64,000 nucleotides of DNA from DATMNR01 sp963702765 (GCA_963702765.1 CAVPEB010000063.1:9861-73860), one strand, 5' to 3'. Numbered from the stretch's first letter, positions 17,912-28,745 are shown. The notes: generated from the letters alone by a model not told the origin. Translations and numbers: made by a program.

Positions 17912-19555
17912 ATGTCTGGTTATATTTGTACCTTTCTCTAAAGTCAGTAAGGATTATGGCGGTAATTCTATTTTCCGCGATATAGACCTGGAGATTCTGG
18001 AAGGCGAACGTATCGGCCTCGTTGGAGAAAATGGGGGCGGTAAATCAACGCTATTCAAACTCATGGCTGGCCTTGATACTCCAACTGAAGGTACGATCTC
18101 GCGGCGTCGAAATCTTACCATTGGATACCTGACACAGGAGGCTGATCCAGGTCAAAGCGCATAAGACAGTCTTCGAAGCGGTTTCAGAGGTAACTCAGGA
18201 ACTGGTGGATTTACCACTTATGTTGAGCCAGCTTGAAGCCAGGATGGCTGATCCAGAAGTAGCCTCTGATCCGGAACTGATGACGGAAATCCTCGATGAG
18301 TATGGCAGAGCACAGGAACGCTTCGATGCGCTAGGTGGTTATACACTTGAGCACAAGGTAGAAGCAGTCTTGCATGGTCTGGGGTTTGGCCCTGCATGGT
18401 ATGATCTGGAGGTGGGTTCGCTCAGCGGCGGTGAGAAGAAGCTGGTAAACCTGGCCCGCATCCTGATTAAAGCTCCTGATCTTCTGCTACTCGACGAACC
18501 CGATAACCACCTTGACCTGGATGCAAAAGCATGGCTAGAACAGTATATTCAAAGCTATGCTGGTACAGTGCTGATCATCTCGCACGATCGGCAGTTGCTT
18601 GATCACGCGGTGAAGAAAATCTTCGAACTTGAGGATGGTAACATTTCCTCCTACTTTGGAAACTACAGTTATTACTTCGAGGAACGGCAGCGTCGATTGT
18701 TGAAACAGTATGAACTCTATACTGTGCAGCAGGGCGAAATCAAACGACTGGAAACCAGCATGCGCCAACTCAAAGGCTGGTCCAAGTTTAACGATAAATT
18801 TGCGACGCGAGCAGAGGATATGGCAAAACGTGTCGAGCGCGCTAAGCAGGAAGGCGTAGACCGTCCCATCTTGATCCGCGATAAAATCAAGGTGAACCTG
18901 GATGCAGAGCGCAGTGGCAAAATTGTGCTGAATGTGAAAGGCCTGAGCAAGTCATATGATGAGCGTGTCCTGTTTGAGCCATTTGATTTGACCATCCTCT
19001 ATGGTGAACGTGTTGGCATTGTCGGAGCCAACGGTAGTGGCAAAACAACATTGCTCAAAACAATGCTGGAGTTGATCCCAGCTGATACTGGCACGGTGAA
19101 AATTGGAGCAAGCGTTGTCAGTTGGATACTACGCACAGGAGCAGGAGACGCTGCCTTTCGATAGCACTCCGCTGGATTTCATACGCCGCATCAAACCGAT
19201 GAATGAACCGCAAACAATCAGTTTTTTGCGCGGCCTGCTTTTCTCCTACGAGGATATCCATACGCCGATCAGGCGTTTGAGCGGTGGTGAGAAGAGTCGT
19301 CTTCAAATAGCGCGCTTGATGCTTACCGATGCGAACTTTTTACTGCTGGATGAGCCAACCAACAATCTCGATATCGCATCTGTCGAAGTGCTGGAGGCTG
19401 CTCTTGATGAATTCGAAGGCACTATTCTGACCGTTTCGCACGATCGCTACTTTCTTGATAAGATTGTGACGAAGATTGTGGCGATTGGCAATGATGGGAG
19501 TGTGAGGGTGTACCCCGGCAATTTCTCGTATTATTATGAGAAGAGTAGGGTATAA
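17912..19555 (+). CDS. ABC-F family ATPase, interrupted by three frameshifts
   Basis: Four frames joined give a full ABC-F protein of about 545 residues. Segment 1 starts at ATG 17912; a one-base excess near 17933 leads into KVSKDYGGNSIF with Walker A GENGGGKST. A second excess base near 18155 leads into VFEAVSEVTQEL with signature LSGGEKKLVNLA and Walker B LLLLDEPDNHLD. A third near 19120 leads into VGYYAQEQETLP with LSGGEKSRLQIA and LLLDEPTNNLD. ABC-F proteins act on ribosomes, in translation quality control or antibiotic resistance. All three shifts are +1 insertions, so this is more likely sequence error than decay. Confidence 0.75.
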
Positions 19556-19621
19556 AAATGAGAGGGGATATGCTATAATAAGTGAAATGTTATACATCCA
19601 TTCCTGACAAACAGTTTACAT

Positions 19622-19996
19622 ATGATCTGGAGGCCTATCCTTTGGGCAGTAATTATACACTCGGGTTCGGGAATGTCGGGTAACGGTAATTCGTTTGTAA
19701 GTCGTCGCGAAATGCGTGCAACCAATCAAACAGGTGCGCTACCAATTGTAAGCACCAGTCGCAGCTACTCTGGTTCACTCGACTTTGAAAACTTGATCGC
19801 ATCTCTTCGCGATTTGTTCGTGCAGGATCGGCAGGTTGCTAGCCAGCAAGAGGGTACACGCTGCGGTATCTGTTATCTCCATTTCACCGCAAGTTCTTTA
19901 ACGTATCGAGAGGAAGAGGGTTATTATGTATGCCAGGGTTGCGAAAAAGGCCTTGGTAAAAATAAAATCCCCATGATTAGAAGACAACAAAAGTAA
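19622..19996 (+). CDS. Small zinc-ribbon protein
   Basis: Up to 124 residues. The C-terminal half has CGIC at about 83-86 and CQGC at about 105-108, a two-knuckle zinc ribbon. The N-terminal part is polar and low-complexity. The start is uncertain: the first 17 residues are unlike the rest, and ATG 19673 (MSGNGNSFVS) is a likely alternative. TATAAT at 19574 may be its promoter. It ends at a long terminator hairpin. Function is unknown. Confidence 0.5.
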   Translation: MIWRPILWAVIIHSGSGMSGNGNSFVSRREMRATNQTGALPIVSTSRSYSGSLDFENLIASLRDLFVQDRQVASQQEGTRCGICYLHFTASSLTYREEEGYYVCQGCEKGLGKNKIPMIRRQQK

Positions 19997-19999
19997 GCA

Positions 20000-20061
20000 T
20001 GTTGTAAAACAAAACGGCTCGGCGGACATATGCATCCGCCGAGCCGTTTTGTTTTACAACA
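20000..20061. terminator. Bidirectional terminator, perfect 27-bp stem
   Basis: Arms 20000-20026 and 20035-20061 are perfectly complementary with an 8-base loop. The stem core is CGGCTCGGCGGA, flanked by AAAACAAAA on one side and TTTTGTTTT on the other, which gives a U-rich end in either direction. It separates the convergent zinc-ribbon and def genes, with the def stop only two bases away. Confidence 0.9.
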
Positions 20062-20063
20062 AT

Positions 20064-20573
20064 TTATTCTATCAAAGCCTCTTCTTCGGCTTCCTCATAC
20101 TCTTCATCTGAAATTTCACGTAAATCTTCGGGACTGTCCAGCCGATCCAGGAAGAGAATGCCGTCCAGGTGATCGATCTCGTGTTGGAGAATACGCGCAA
20201 GCCAGCCTTCGGCGCGAACTCGGATTGTTTTACCGCGCGCATCCTGACCTTTTACAATGACACTTGTCGCACGGCGGATATTTTCTCCAATATAGCCAGG
20301 AATACTTAAACATCCTTCGGTGCCGCGTTCCTCCCCCTCGGCTTTGATAATCTCAGGGTTGACCATTGCGATTTTGCGATCCTCGTATTCGGCAACAAAA
20401 ATGCGAACTGAAATAGCGATTTGGGGCGCTGCCAGGCCGACTCCACGCGCTACATGCATGGTTTCAAACATATCATCAATTAATTTTGCGATGGATGGAT
20501 CGAAACGATGAACTTTTTTTGCTTTCTGCCTCAGAATCGGATTCTCTGATGTAATTACGTTGTGAATTGCCAT
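20064..20573 (-). CDS. def: Peptide deformylase
   Basis: 169 residues. It removes the formyl group from nascent N-termini. All three motifs are intact: GVGLAAPQ, EGCLSIPG (metal Cys) and QHEIDHLDG (two metal His and catalytic Glu). The C-terminus has an acidic tail (EEYEEAEEEA). Length is normal for a type 1B/2-like enzyme. It is convergent with the upstream zinc-ribbon gene. Confidence 0.95.
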   Translation of the reverse strand: MAIHNVITSENPILRQKAKKVHRFDPSIAKLIDDMFETMHVARGVGLAAPQIAISVRIFVAEYEDRKIAMVNPEIIKAEGEERGTEGCLSIPGYIGENIRRATSVIVKGQDARGKTIRVRAEGWLARILQHEIDHLDGILFLDRLDSPEDLREISDEEYEEAEEEALIE

Positions 20574-20780
20574 AGCCTGTGTATTCTTCCCTGCACTTTT
20601 TCCTATACTTAAGGGCTACCCGTCCAATGACCGTGTAGAGGTCGCGTTTTATTGGCTATATAGTATCATATTGGAGGGGAATTATCTACAAGTGGAGGAG
20701 GTGTACGAATAGAAACGGTTTGACAGTATGAAGTCACTATCTCTTTACACCCTTGGCAACCTCTTTATTACCCGGTGAAA

Positions 20781-23700
20781 TTACTCCTCTTGCCCATTCT
20801 CTTCTCCCACCTGCGCTTGCAGGTATTGTATCGCCGCCAATACCTTCTGCTGCTCTTCAGGCGACAGCGCCTCCAGCGCTTGCTCAAACGCGACCTCGTT
20901 ACCCTGCGCTAATGCCTCACGAATCGTTTGAGGTAATGATGCGATTACTTCTTGTGGTGATGGCAGTGCAAATTCTCCTACTCCTACTGGTTGTGCGATA
21001 GTTTCCAACACGTGCAGGATCAGCAAGGCGGAATTCCGATCCACCTCTTCCACCAGGGAGTTCCAATCACGCTCTCCTAACCAAATGCGTCGTATCGCTA
21101 TGGCAATCTTCCAGCCTCTCTCCTCCAACCCTGGCAAGGCTGCCTCAACCTCCTCCCGTGCCTGTGCATTGCCTTGTGCGGCAGCAGCGATGGCAGCAAT
21201 GAGTTGTCCGTGCTGCCGATCGATGTGGAAGCGGTTGCCCTCGAAAGCGGCAAAGGTCTCACGCTCGCGGCGGCGGTAGTCCCGTGCCTCCTCTGTCTGG
21301 CCTTCAAGGTCTGCTATCTCAGCGAGGATGCCCAAGGTCGTCCAGATTTCTGCCGACGCATCAAGCGTTTCTCTGATTGCCAACGCCTGTTTGGCATAGC
21401 TCTTCGCCTTACTCAGACGGTTAGCGGCGGCACGACCTGCTTGCACCTCGTTCACGAGCAGAACGGCGAGGTTGTTCAGAATCGTTGCTGTCTCAGAACC
21501 GCCAGGATTTGTCTGCTTGAACAGTTCTAGCCCTCGCATATACCACCCCTCTGCCTCAACCGGACGTTCAGATCTCCATGCAACGATCGCAAGCTGGTTG
21601 CAGGTTTTGGCAGCACCGATGGCGTTGCCCAGACGTTCCTTGATAGCTAGACTCTCGCGGTAGCAGCGCTCAGCCTCAGTCCATTTTTGCTGCTCCTCTG
21701 CAACCATACCCAGTTGATGCCATACGATTGCCTCGTGTTCTGGTTCGCCCAATTGCTGGAAGAGTTGCAGCGCTGTCTTGTAGCGCGATTGTGCCTCAGC
21801 ATAGTCACGTTGCTCCAGTGCTAACGTGCCAAGTTGTAATAGGTCTACCCCCTCACCGCGGAGATCACCAGGCTGTTCCATTACCTTCAACGACTCTTCA
21901 TACGCCGCCCGTGCCTGCGAGTACTTGCCCTGATCGGTCAACATATCGCCTAGATCGGTCAGCAACTTACCACGCATGCTATTTCGCATCTGATCCTCAG
22001 GCTGCTGCTCAATCAGTGCCTCGATCATAGTGAGAGCCTTGCGCAGGCTGTCTTCAGCCGCAGCAGGGTGCCCACCGCCTTGAAGGCAGCGCGCCATCCG
22101 AACGAGCGTCATACAGTGTTCGTACGAGCCAAGACCAAGTGGAATGCCTCCCGGCAACGCCTCGATACGGGCCAGCAGCCCGGTGAAGCGGGTATAGGCA
22201 GCACCGATCTTGCCTCGTTGGAACTCATCTTCACCCAGACCGCTTTCACGCAGATATTCCGCTCGTGTGAGCCCTCCACTTTCCTGCGCCCCCTTCGCGG
22301 CCACTGCCTCACCTATGCGCCGCCGCAGTTCGTCACGCTCGCGCAACAGCCCAAAGAGGTTCAGAAATTTGGCGATGCTTTTGGCCATTTCTGTGGCAGC
22401 ATCCAGGTCGCCTGCCTCCAGGATCAGTTCCAATGCGCGCCGCAGGTTGGGCAGTTCTTTCTGCACAAGCGCGCGCACCTCCTGCGCGTGCCGTTTGTCT
22501 TCATCGTATAGGTAGTTTGCAACGGCATAGTAGCGCTGCGCGTAGCGTTCGCGCAAGGCCGGGTCATCTGCGCCTGGCCGGCTGCGCAGGTACGGTGCCA
22601 GCACCGGGTGGAAATGCAGGAACGGGACAGTGATGCCTGCGACCTGTTCCGCGGTCAGCAGAGCGGCTTGCTCGAGCGCTGGACGCAGGTGCATCCACTC
22701 GGGTTCGGAAATCTCGGTGATGGCCAGCAGTTCGTTTTCGTTGGCACCTGCCTCGAAGAGCGCCAAGCGGGGAAGGAGGTCGCGTTGTGCCTGGCTCAAG
22801 CGCCGCAAGGAGTACTCCAACGAGGCCAGCAGCGAGCGATTGCGCCCTGTCTCGTGATCGTCTTGAAAGCGAGGCAGCAGCGACGAAAAATCAGCTGTGA
22901 TCTTGGCAAGGGTCAGCGAGGATGCTCCTAAGGCTGGCAAGACTAGTTGTATTGATAGTGGATGATAGTCCAATTGCTTGAGCAGCTCACGTAACTCCGC
23001 GTAGGGGGCCTTCGCGCGGTCGATGCCCAGGTACTCAAGCAGGCGACTAGCCAGGGCATAAGCATCTTCGGGATGCAAACCTCCTAACACGAGATGCGCG
23101 ACATGTTTCCCGGGCGCCATGCTCCCATCGCCAAAGGCGGTATCACGAGTGGTCAGTAACACTCCGGCGCCCATGTGCGAGAGCTTCAGCAACACCTCCC
23201 ATAATGTGGTTCGTACAGCTATATCGAGTGGAGCATCCCCTCCCGGCAAGATGCTTTCCAGGTTGTCGGCAATGACCAGGGTGCGTTTCTGCTTGAGCGC
23301 TGGCTCGAGCTGTGCCAGGGCTGTTTTCGTCTCATTGGGGTTGTAATTCCCATCATATACCCCCAGAAATGTGCCAAGTGTGCTCAAGAGCGTCGCGGCA
23401 TCACCGCCATGTTCAAACGAGATGAAACTGGCTGCATCATACATCTTCGTGCGCGTCAACCAGTCGGCTGTCTCACGCACGAGGGCTGTTTTGCCAACGC
23501 CACCGAAGCCATGAATGACCACTAGTTGACCATGCAGCAGGAAACGTTCTATTTGTAGCAACTCGTAGGCGCGGCCACTGAAGTCGTATCGTGGTTCAGC
23601 TGGCATACTTTCGCTCAGACGTTCAGAAATTGATCCTGCTTGCTGTTCGAGTTGGCCTGATGGCCTGGTTGCTTGCAGGACAAGCGGACACTGCTGGTAG

Positions 23701-24869
23701 AAGTGCGGGAGCCACCAGTCACGCAATTCTACTGGCTGGCCTTCCTCATCTCGGCGACGACGGATCATATGACGTGCAGGTTCATCATACAAGGCCTGCC
23801 GCGCCTGCTCCTGAGCTATTGGTGCAGAAATGCCTTCTGCTATGGCATGATAGAAGGCTTCAACATAGAGCGTTGCACTGGAGACTAGAACACTGGCACT
23901 CATGGCAACCACGGCATCAATGCCACCCTGTATAAGGCGAGTCGCTACACTGCTGAAGACATCTTCAGCCGAACCCATGGCGCTCTGGCAGGCAGTCAAA
24001 ACCGCTAGTTTAACTCTGCTGTTTAGTAAAACCTGGGCTAGATCTTCTGCCTCGACAAGGTCAAGCTGCCCTTTGTCATCCTCGAAAGCCAACTTGCCAC
24101 GTCCACCTCCAACAAGCAGATGTTCATCGTGCCCATGAGTTTGCTCATCAAAGGTGCCATGACCATCGAAATGCAGCACATGCACCTGTCGCTTCTTGTC
24201 TCTCAGTCGTTGTCGCAGTGCTTTAATAGTCGGTGGGCGCAGAAACTCTAGTTCGATCACTCCCATCTCTACCTGCTCCTGTACCTCGTCGAGCAACTCA
24301 CGCGCGATGCCGCGTGGGTCGATAAAACCGGTCCCCTGCGGCCGTGCCGTGACGAGCAACACGCGTAACGGCGGCTCAAACGAAGTTGCAGCGGTGGTTG
24401 ACTCACTTTTGTGCAAACGACGTAAGATCGAGACTGGCTCCTGCGTGCGCATCACCAAGTAGCCTTGTTCACTATGGAGCAGTTCCCAGGGCAGACTCAG
24501 GGCATGGGGAAGATCACTGATAATACTAATCTGATGATCACCTACGGTGTCGAGCCATTTCTGCACGATGCGATCTGCTTGACGACTCCCGAATACAGAC
24601 TCGTAGAGCCTCTTCCCCAGTTCCGGCAACAGTTCCTCAACCTCCTTTGCATGTTGGGCAAATCCCTCGAAAGGCCATTTCCAGTATTCTTCCAGGTACC
24701 AGCGCAAGTCATTCCGCTCTTGCTGTGTGAGTGGGTCTTTCAGGAGATCACCTGCGTGGTTGATACCCAGCCCAGCACAATTCAATGCTATGCTGGCGAT
24801 TGCCTGAGACTGCTTCTTGCCCTTCCCAGGAAGTGTAAGCGTGATCGCGAGATCAAGCAACTGGCTCAT
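20781..24869 (-). CDS. CHAT protease / NB-ARC NTPase / TPR protein
   Basis: 1362 residues. CHAT (caspase-like) domain at about 165-400 with the catalytic pair His237 (HFDGHGTF) and Cys294 (LTACQSA). A STAND/NB-ARC NTPase follows at about 430-760: Walker A GFGGVGKT at 454-461, Walker B TLVIADNLE, and LLTTRD sensor. TPR-like helices fill about 790-1240. This is the layout of bacterial NLR-like proteins, where the repeats sense a trigger, the NTPase oligomerises and the protease cuts a target. An unknown gene lies 109 bp upstream on the same strand. A role in defence or programmed cell death is inferred from the architecture. The region is GC-richer than its neighbours. Confidence 0.9.
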   Translation of the reverse strand: MSQLLDLAITLTLPGKGKKQSQAIASIALNCAGLGINHAGDLLKDPLTQQERNDLRWYLEEYWKWPFEGFAQHAKEVEELLPELGKRLYESVFGSRQADRIVQKWLDTVGDHQISIISDLPHALSLPWELLHSEQGYLVMRTQEPVSILRRLHKSESTTAATSFEPPLRVLLVTARPQGTGFIDPRGIARELLDEVQEQVEMGVIELEFLRPPTIKALRQRLRDKKRQVHVLHFDGHGTFDEQTHGHDEHLLVGGGRGKLAFEDDKGQLDLVEAEDLAQVLLNSRVKLAVLTACQSAMGSAEDVFSSVATRLIQGGIDAVVAMSASVLVSSATLYVEAFYHAIAEGISAPIAQEQARQALYDEPARHMIRRRRDEEGQPVELRDWWLPHFYQQCPLVLQATRPSGQLEQQAGSISERLSESMPAEPRYDFSGRAYELLQIERFLLHGQLVVIHGFGGVGKTALVRETADWLTRTKMYDAASFISFEHGGDAATLLSTLGTFLGVYDGNYNPNETKTALAQLEPALKQKRTLVIADNLESILPGGDAPLDIAVRTTLWEVLLKLSHMGAGVLLTTRDTAFGDGSMAPGKHVAHLVLGGLHPEDAYALASRLLEYLGIDRAKAPYAELRELLKQLDYHPLSIQLVLPALGASSLTLAKITADFSSLLPRFQDDHETGRNRSLLASLEYSLRRLSQAQRDLLPRLALFEAGANENELLAITEISEPEWMHLRPALEQAALLTAEQVAGITVPFLHFHPVLAPYLRSRPGADDPALRERYAQRYYAVANYLYDEDKRHAQEVRALVQKELPNLRRALELILEAGDLDAATEMAKSIAKFLNLFGLLRERDELRRRIGEAVAAKGAQESGGLTRAEYLRESGLGEDEFQRGKIGAAYTRFTGLLARIEALPGGIPLGLGSYEHCMTLVRMARCLQGGGHPAAAEDSLRKALTMIEALIEQQPEDQMRNSMRGKLLTDLGDMLTDQGKYSQARAAYEESLKVMEQPGDLRGEGVDLLQLGTLALEQRDYAEAQSRYKTALQLFQQLGEPEHEAIVWHQLGMVAEEQQKWTEAERCYRESLAIKERLGNAIGAAKTCNQLAIVAWRSERPVEAEGWYMRGLELFKQTNPGGSETATILNNLAVLLVNEVQAGRAAANRLSKAKSYAKQALAIRETLDASAEIWTTLGILAEIADLEGQTEEARDYRRRERETFAAFEGNRFHIDRQHGQLIAAIAAAAQGNAQAREEVEAALPGLEERGWKIAIAIRRIWLGERDWNSLVEEVDRNSALLILHVLETIAQPVGVGEFALPSPQEVIASLPQTIREALAQGNEVAFEQALEALSPEEQQKVLAAIQYLQAQVGEENGQEE

Positions 24870-24977
24870 GCTGGCTCCTCTCTCAAAATACCTATTTGCC
24901 GTCGTAGCGGCTGATACTGAAGATGAGGTAATTGTAGGGTATCATGTGCTGTGGATCTGTGCGTTGCACGACCTGGT

Positions 24978-25835
24978 CTACACCTGGATGGTAAATCCAA
25001 TCTTGCCAGTTCCACCTTGCCTGCTGGTTTCAGGAATCTGAACCGCCAGATATGAACCTTCTGCCAGGCGGCCATTCATCGAAAGTGTGCTGAAGTCAAG
25101 GCCAAGGTCGAAATCCTGTACCGAGACGTTGCGATTGCGTTTGGCGATTGTTTTAGCAATACCAAGGCCCAGTTCGGAGAATGGAGCAATCACAGGCTGC
25201 GCGGTATTCACCAGTTTCAGACCGGCTTTGAAGACATCGGACTCCAGGAAGTCGAGAAAGGCTTCGTCCTGGTCGTTGCTGACATTGATGGTGCGGCAGC
25301 GGAATGAAAGCCCCTCGTCACCTACATTCAGGCCAATGAAGATAGGATAGCCATGAATACCCGCATGTTCACCCTCGCGCACTCGATACGTGGCATTAAA
25401 ATGTAGATCCTCTTTGCTGTGTGGGAGTTGATTCTGAGCGAAAAAATGCAGCAAAACGCGGTGCATGCCACCTCCGGGATAGGATGCTACTCGCAGGCGA
25501 CTGAGTGTGATTTTGATGCGAGCATGCTTGAGACTCGTTTCGGCAGGAACGGCTCCAAGAGAGTGAATGGGCAGTGGAGTATCGCCAGGAGCAGCGGGAG
25601 CCAGGTAACCAAAGGTATGAGCCGTATGTTCCCAGGGTCTATCTTGTAAGTGCAGCCAGCTTCTCAAACTAGAGCCCCCGAATGCCTTCGTTTGCGCTTC
25701 CTGAGTCATCTCAAGCATATCGGCAACATCATCTTCACCCACTTCGCGCAGCTTGACAATGGCCTGTTCGGGCGGCATTTTGCCGATCACAGGGTAGATT
25801 ATCAAACCAGTCAGTTCTATACATCTGTTATACAT
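24978..25835 (-). CDS. Unknown protein upstream of the CHAT gene
   Basis: 285 residues, no family recognised, no membrane segment or signal. The first 55 residues look helical (IVKLREVGEDDVADMLEMTQ). The rest is beta-rich with motifs such as GYPIFIGLNVGDEGLSFRC and DEAFLDFLESDVFKAGLKL, and it ends in GGTGKIGFTIQV. It precedes the CHAT-NB-ARC-TPR gene by 109 bp on the same strand. It could be a substrate, activator or companion effector of the protease; this is inference from position only. An alternative start is MPPEQ, 19 residues in. Confidence 0.65.
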   Translation of the reverse strand: MYNRCIELTGLIIYPVIGKMPPEQAIVKLREVGEDDVADMLEMTQEAQTKAFGGSSLRSWLHLQDRPWEHTAHTFGYLAPAAPGDTPLPIHSLGAVPAETSLKHARIKITLSRLRVASYPGGGMHRVLLHFFAQNQLPHSKEDLHFNATYRVREGEHAGIHGYPIFIGLNVGDEGLSFRCRTINVSNDQDEAFLDFLESDVFKAGLKLVNTAQPVIAPFSELGLGIAKTIAKRNRNVSVQDFDLGLDFSTLSMNGRLAEGSYLAVQIPETSRQGGTGKIGFTIQV

Positions 25836-25946
25836 CCTTGCTTGATCTCTTCTTTATCACCTGAAAATCTAACATGGCAACGACTTAATGTCAACCATTG
25901 CTCTCAATATCTTCTCAATCGCTTGTAGACAATCAAGCTATATGCA

Positions 25947-26059
25947 TAACTATTTCGCTTTCGCCGCCTTCGGCGGGGTGGTGAAGAGTAGGCGGGGACA
26001 CCCCGCGCCCCGCCAAGGGGCACTTGCAGCCTCCTTGGAACCCCTTGCGAAAATAGTTA
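25947..26059. repeat. Hairpin element family B, copy 1
   Basis: The core reads GCCGCCTTCGGCGG, then GGCGGGGACACCCCGC and CCCCGCCAAGGGG, ending CCTTGGAACCCC. It is flanked by locus-specific arms TAACTATTTCGC (25947-25958) and GCGAAAATAGTTA (26047-26059), which pair with one bulged base. The rest of the 25836-26233 gap has a 10-bp pairing ACGATGTATC/GATACATCGT and a TATAAT at 26186 before tilS. Confidence 0.8.
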
Positions 26060-26233
26060 CTTAACGCTACATCATTCACAAACGCGACAACTGCAACATC
26101 TGCGACAAAAGACGATGTATCTCTTTGGGTGTTAAAAGGATGAGTCTTTTATGTGGATACATCGTGAGTCTGTCAACGTACAAGATATAATACACTGTAC
26201 TTATTCATACAAAACTAACCTCATACTGGCATT

Positions 26234-27735
26234 ATGACACTAGAAACCATCGTTACAACTTATATCGACAAACACCAAGCTTCTCCCTTCTAGCGGCGAG
26301 ATCATTGTCGCCGTATCAGGTGGGGCTGATTCGTTATGCCTGTTGCATCTGCTAAACCAACTTTGTGGGACGGGCAAACGCTATCCAGAAGTGCGATTGC
26401 ATGCTGCACATCTCAATCATAAGTTGCGAGGGGAGGCGAGTGACCGAGATGCTGCTGCTGTTGCTAGCATCGTTAAATCCTGGGGGTTGCCATGCACTTC
26501 GGGTGAAGTCGATGTGGCAGAGCTGGCACGAGTAGAACGGCGCTCGTTAGAGGATGCGGCACGAAGCGCGCGCTACCGATTTTTGCGTGAAGTGGCGCAG
26601 GGAAAGCCAATTGCTGTTGCACACCACGCGGATGACCAGGTTGAGACGCTGCTGCTGCATTTCTTGCGCGGCAGCGGATTACCAGGTATGGTTGGCATGT
26701 TGCCATATCAACAAGACATTATTCGACCGCTTTTAGAAGTGCTGCATGCATCAGACTGTGGCGTATTGCCAGGAACATGGGATAGAGCCGTTAGAGGATC
26801 TGAGCAATAGCGATCCAAGGTTTTTACGGAATCGCATTCGGCATGAACTTGTGCCATTGTTGGAGTCTCTCAATCCAGGTTTCGATAGCACATTATTACG
26901 CAACGCGGGTGTGATTGGGGTGGATGTTGAATGGTTAGAGGCGCAGATAGATACTTGCTGGTCTACAGTGGTTAGCTCCGAGCAAGAGGATAGAATCACA
27001 TTGCGCAGGGAAGCGCTTTCATCATTACCGTTAAGTTTACAACGACACCTGTTACGACGTGTTACAGCCCAATTATGTGGAGGGCAATCACCTCTGGAAA
27101 TTCGCCACTATATGCTGATTGAACAACTTATGGGACATAAAGATAGGCAGGAGCGGACGCTAGATCTTCCTCACGAATTACGCATGATGTGTGGATTTCA
27201 TGAGATTGCCTTTGAACGTCTACTTGTACATACTTCTACTCGTGATATAGCTATGTTGGAATCACAGAACGAAGAAGTAGCCACTCTATTAGCCATTCCA
27301 GGACGTATCAAGGTTCAAGGAACTACCTGGATAGCTACAGCAGAACCAGCACCTGCCAGGTTAATGGCAGAGGTTAGAGATGCCTTACGACTGGAAGATT
27401 GGTCAGAAGTGTGGAGATTACTCCCTGCTACACAACAGGTGGTCTATGTAGATGCTGATGTAGCTGGCTCATTTCTAGAGGTACGCACGAGGAAAAAGGG
27501 CGATCGTATGCGACCTTTAGGTATGCAACACGAGAAGAAAATGCAGGATATTTTTGTAGATCAGCATGTTGCGCGTTCTGATCGAGGGACAACCCCGATA
27601 TTTTATTCGACGTCCCATTGTATCTGGCTAGCAGGTGTTTGTCTCGACGATAGAGCTCGACTTACAAGTAAGACACAGCAGATAGTGCGTTTAGCTATTA
27701 TAAAGGAGACGATGCGATGGCATCAGTTGGAGTGA
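26234..27735 (+). CDS. tilS: tRNA(Ile)-lysidine synthetase, interrupted by two frameshifts
   Basis: Three frames joined give about 500 residues. The start ATG 26234 reads MTLETIVTTYIDKH; one extra base near 26276 leads into GEIIVAVSGGADSLCLLHLL, the PP-loop ATP site. A second extra base near 26747 (GCATGCAT) leads into VAYCQEHGIEPLEDLSNSDP and RNRIRHELVPLL, then the C-terminal domains. TilS modifies the anticodon of tRNA-Ile(CAU) and is essential in most bacteria, so sequence error is the likelier cause of the breaks. The end overlaps gpsA by 19 bp. Confidence 0.85.
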
Positions 27736-28727
27736 TTGGCAGCGGCGCCTGGGGTACTACCCTGGCGCTCCTGCTTGCTAAGAGCAATATTGAGACTCTC
27801 TTATGGGAATATAAGCCCGAACGAGCTGTTGAAATGCAGCAACTTCGCGAAAATACACTGTTTTTACCCGGCTTTCGCTTTCCTGACATGCTGACAGTGA
27901 CCTCCGATATTCAGGAAGCTGTCGAAGGTAAGGATATGCTCATACTTGTTACGCCATCACAGCGCATGCGTGAGAACGTGCGTTTGCTCTCTCCCTATGT
28001 TGACAACGACACCATCTTTGTAAATGCCAGCAAGGGTATAGAGATCAGCAGCCTTAAACGGATGACCGAAATCATTCGTGAAGAACTACCGAATGCGGGT
28101 AATCGCGTTGCCGCACTAAGCGGGCCAAACATGTCGCGTGAAATAGCGGAGGGAAAGCCAACTGCAGCCGTTGTAGCGGCTTATGATCAGGAAGTAGCAG
28201 TACAAGCTCGCATTCTGCTGACTACCTCCAACTATCGTGTCTACACTGCGAATGATGTCGTGGGTGTTGAACTTGGCGGAGCGCTTAAGAATATTATTGC
28301 AATTTGCACAGGTATCAATGATGGCATGAATATGGGGGATAACGCCAAAGCTGCATTTATTACACGTGGACTGGCAGAGCTCTCGCGCCTGGGACTCGCT
28401 GCAGGAGCGCATCCCTTGACGTTTGCCGGACTCGCGGGGATTGGAGATTTGATTGCTACCTGCGCGAGTCCTTTGAGCCGTAACCATCAACTTGGCCAGC
28501 GCATCGGAGCCGGAGAAACGCTGGAGCAAATCATGTCTTCAACACATACTGTTGCCGAGGGCGTTTACACTACAAAGGCTGCCTTAAAATTGGCGGAACG
28601 GTATCAGGTTGAATTGCCCATAACGTATCAACTGAGCCAGGTACTCTTTGAAGGACATGATCCTTATGAGGCGATCATTGAGTTGATGGCACGTGATCCT
28701 AAACATGAGTGGGAAGGAATAATGTAG
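27717..28727 (+). CDS. gpsA: Glycerol-3-phosphate dehydrogenase [NAD(P)+]
   Basis: 336 residues, intact. It reduces dihydroxyacetone phosphate to sn-glycerol-3-phosphate for phospholipid synthesis. The N-terminal Rossmann motif is VGVIGSGAWGTTLA. The catalytic Lys lies in ELGGALKNIIAI, and the C-terminal substrate region has GLAGIGDLIATC and SRNHQLG. It starts within the end of tilS, so the two are co-transcribed. Confidence 0.96.
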   Translation: MASVGVIGSGAWGTTLALLLAKSNIETLLWEYKPERAVEMQQLRENTLFLPGFRFPDMLTVTSDIQEAVEGKDMLILVTPSQRMRENVRLLSPYVDNDTIFVNASKGIEISSLKRMTEIIREELPNAGNRVAALSGPNMSREIAEGKPTAAVVAAYDQEVAVQARILLTTSNYRVYTANDVVGVELGGALKNIIAICTGINDGMNMGDNAKAAFITRGLAELSRLGLAAGAHPLTFAGLAGIGDLIATCASPLSRNHQLGQRIGAGETLEQIMSSTHTVAEGVYTTKAALKLAERYQVELPITYQLSQVLFEGHDPYEAIIELMARDPKHEWEGIM

Positions 28728-28745
28728 CGTTTGAATTGGTGAGAG

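Noticed and set aside
21174..24914. Several plus-strand frames of 60-150 residues inside the CHAT gene
   Set aside because: All are antisense shadows of a 1362-residue intact gene with clear domains.
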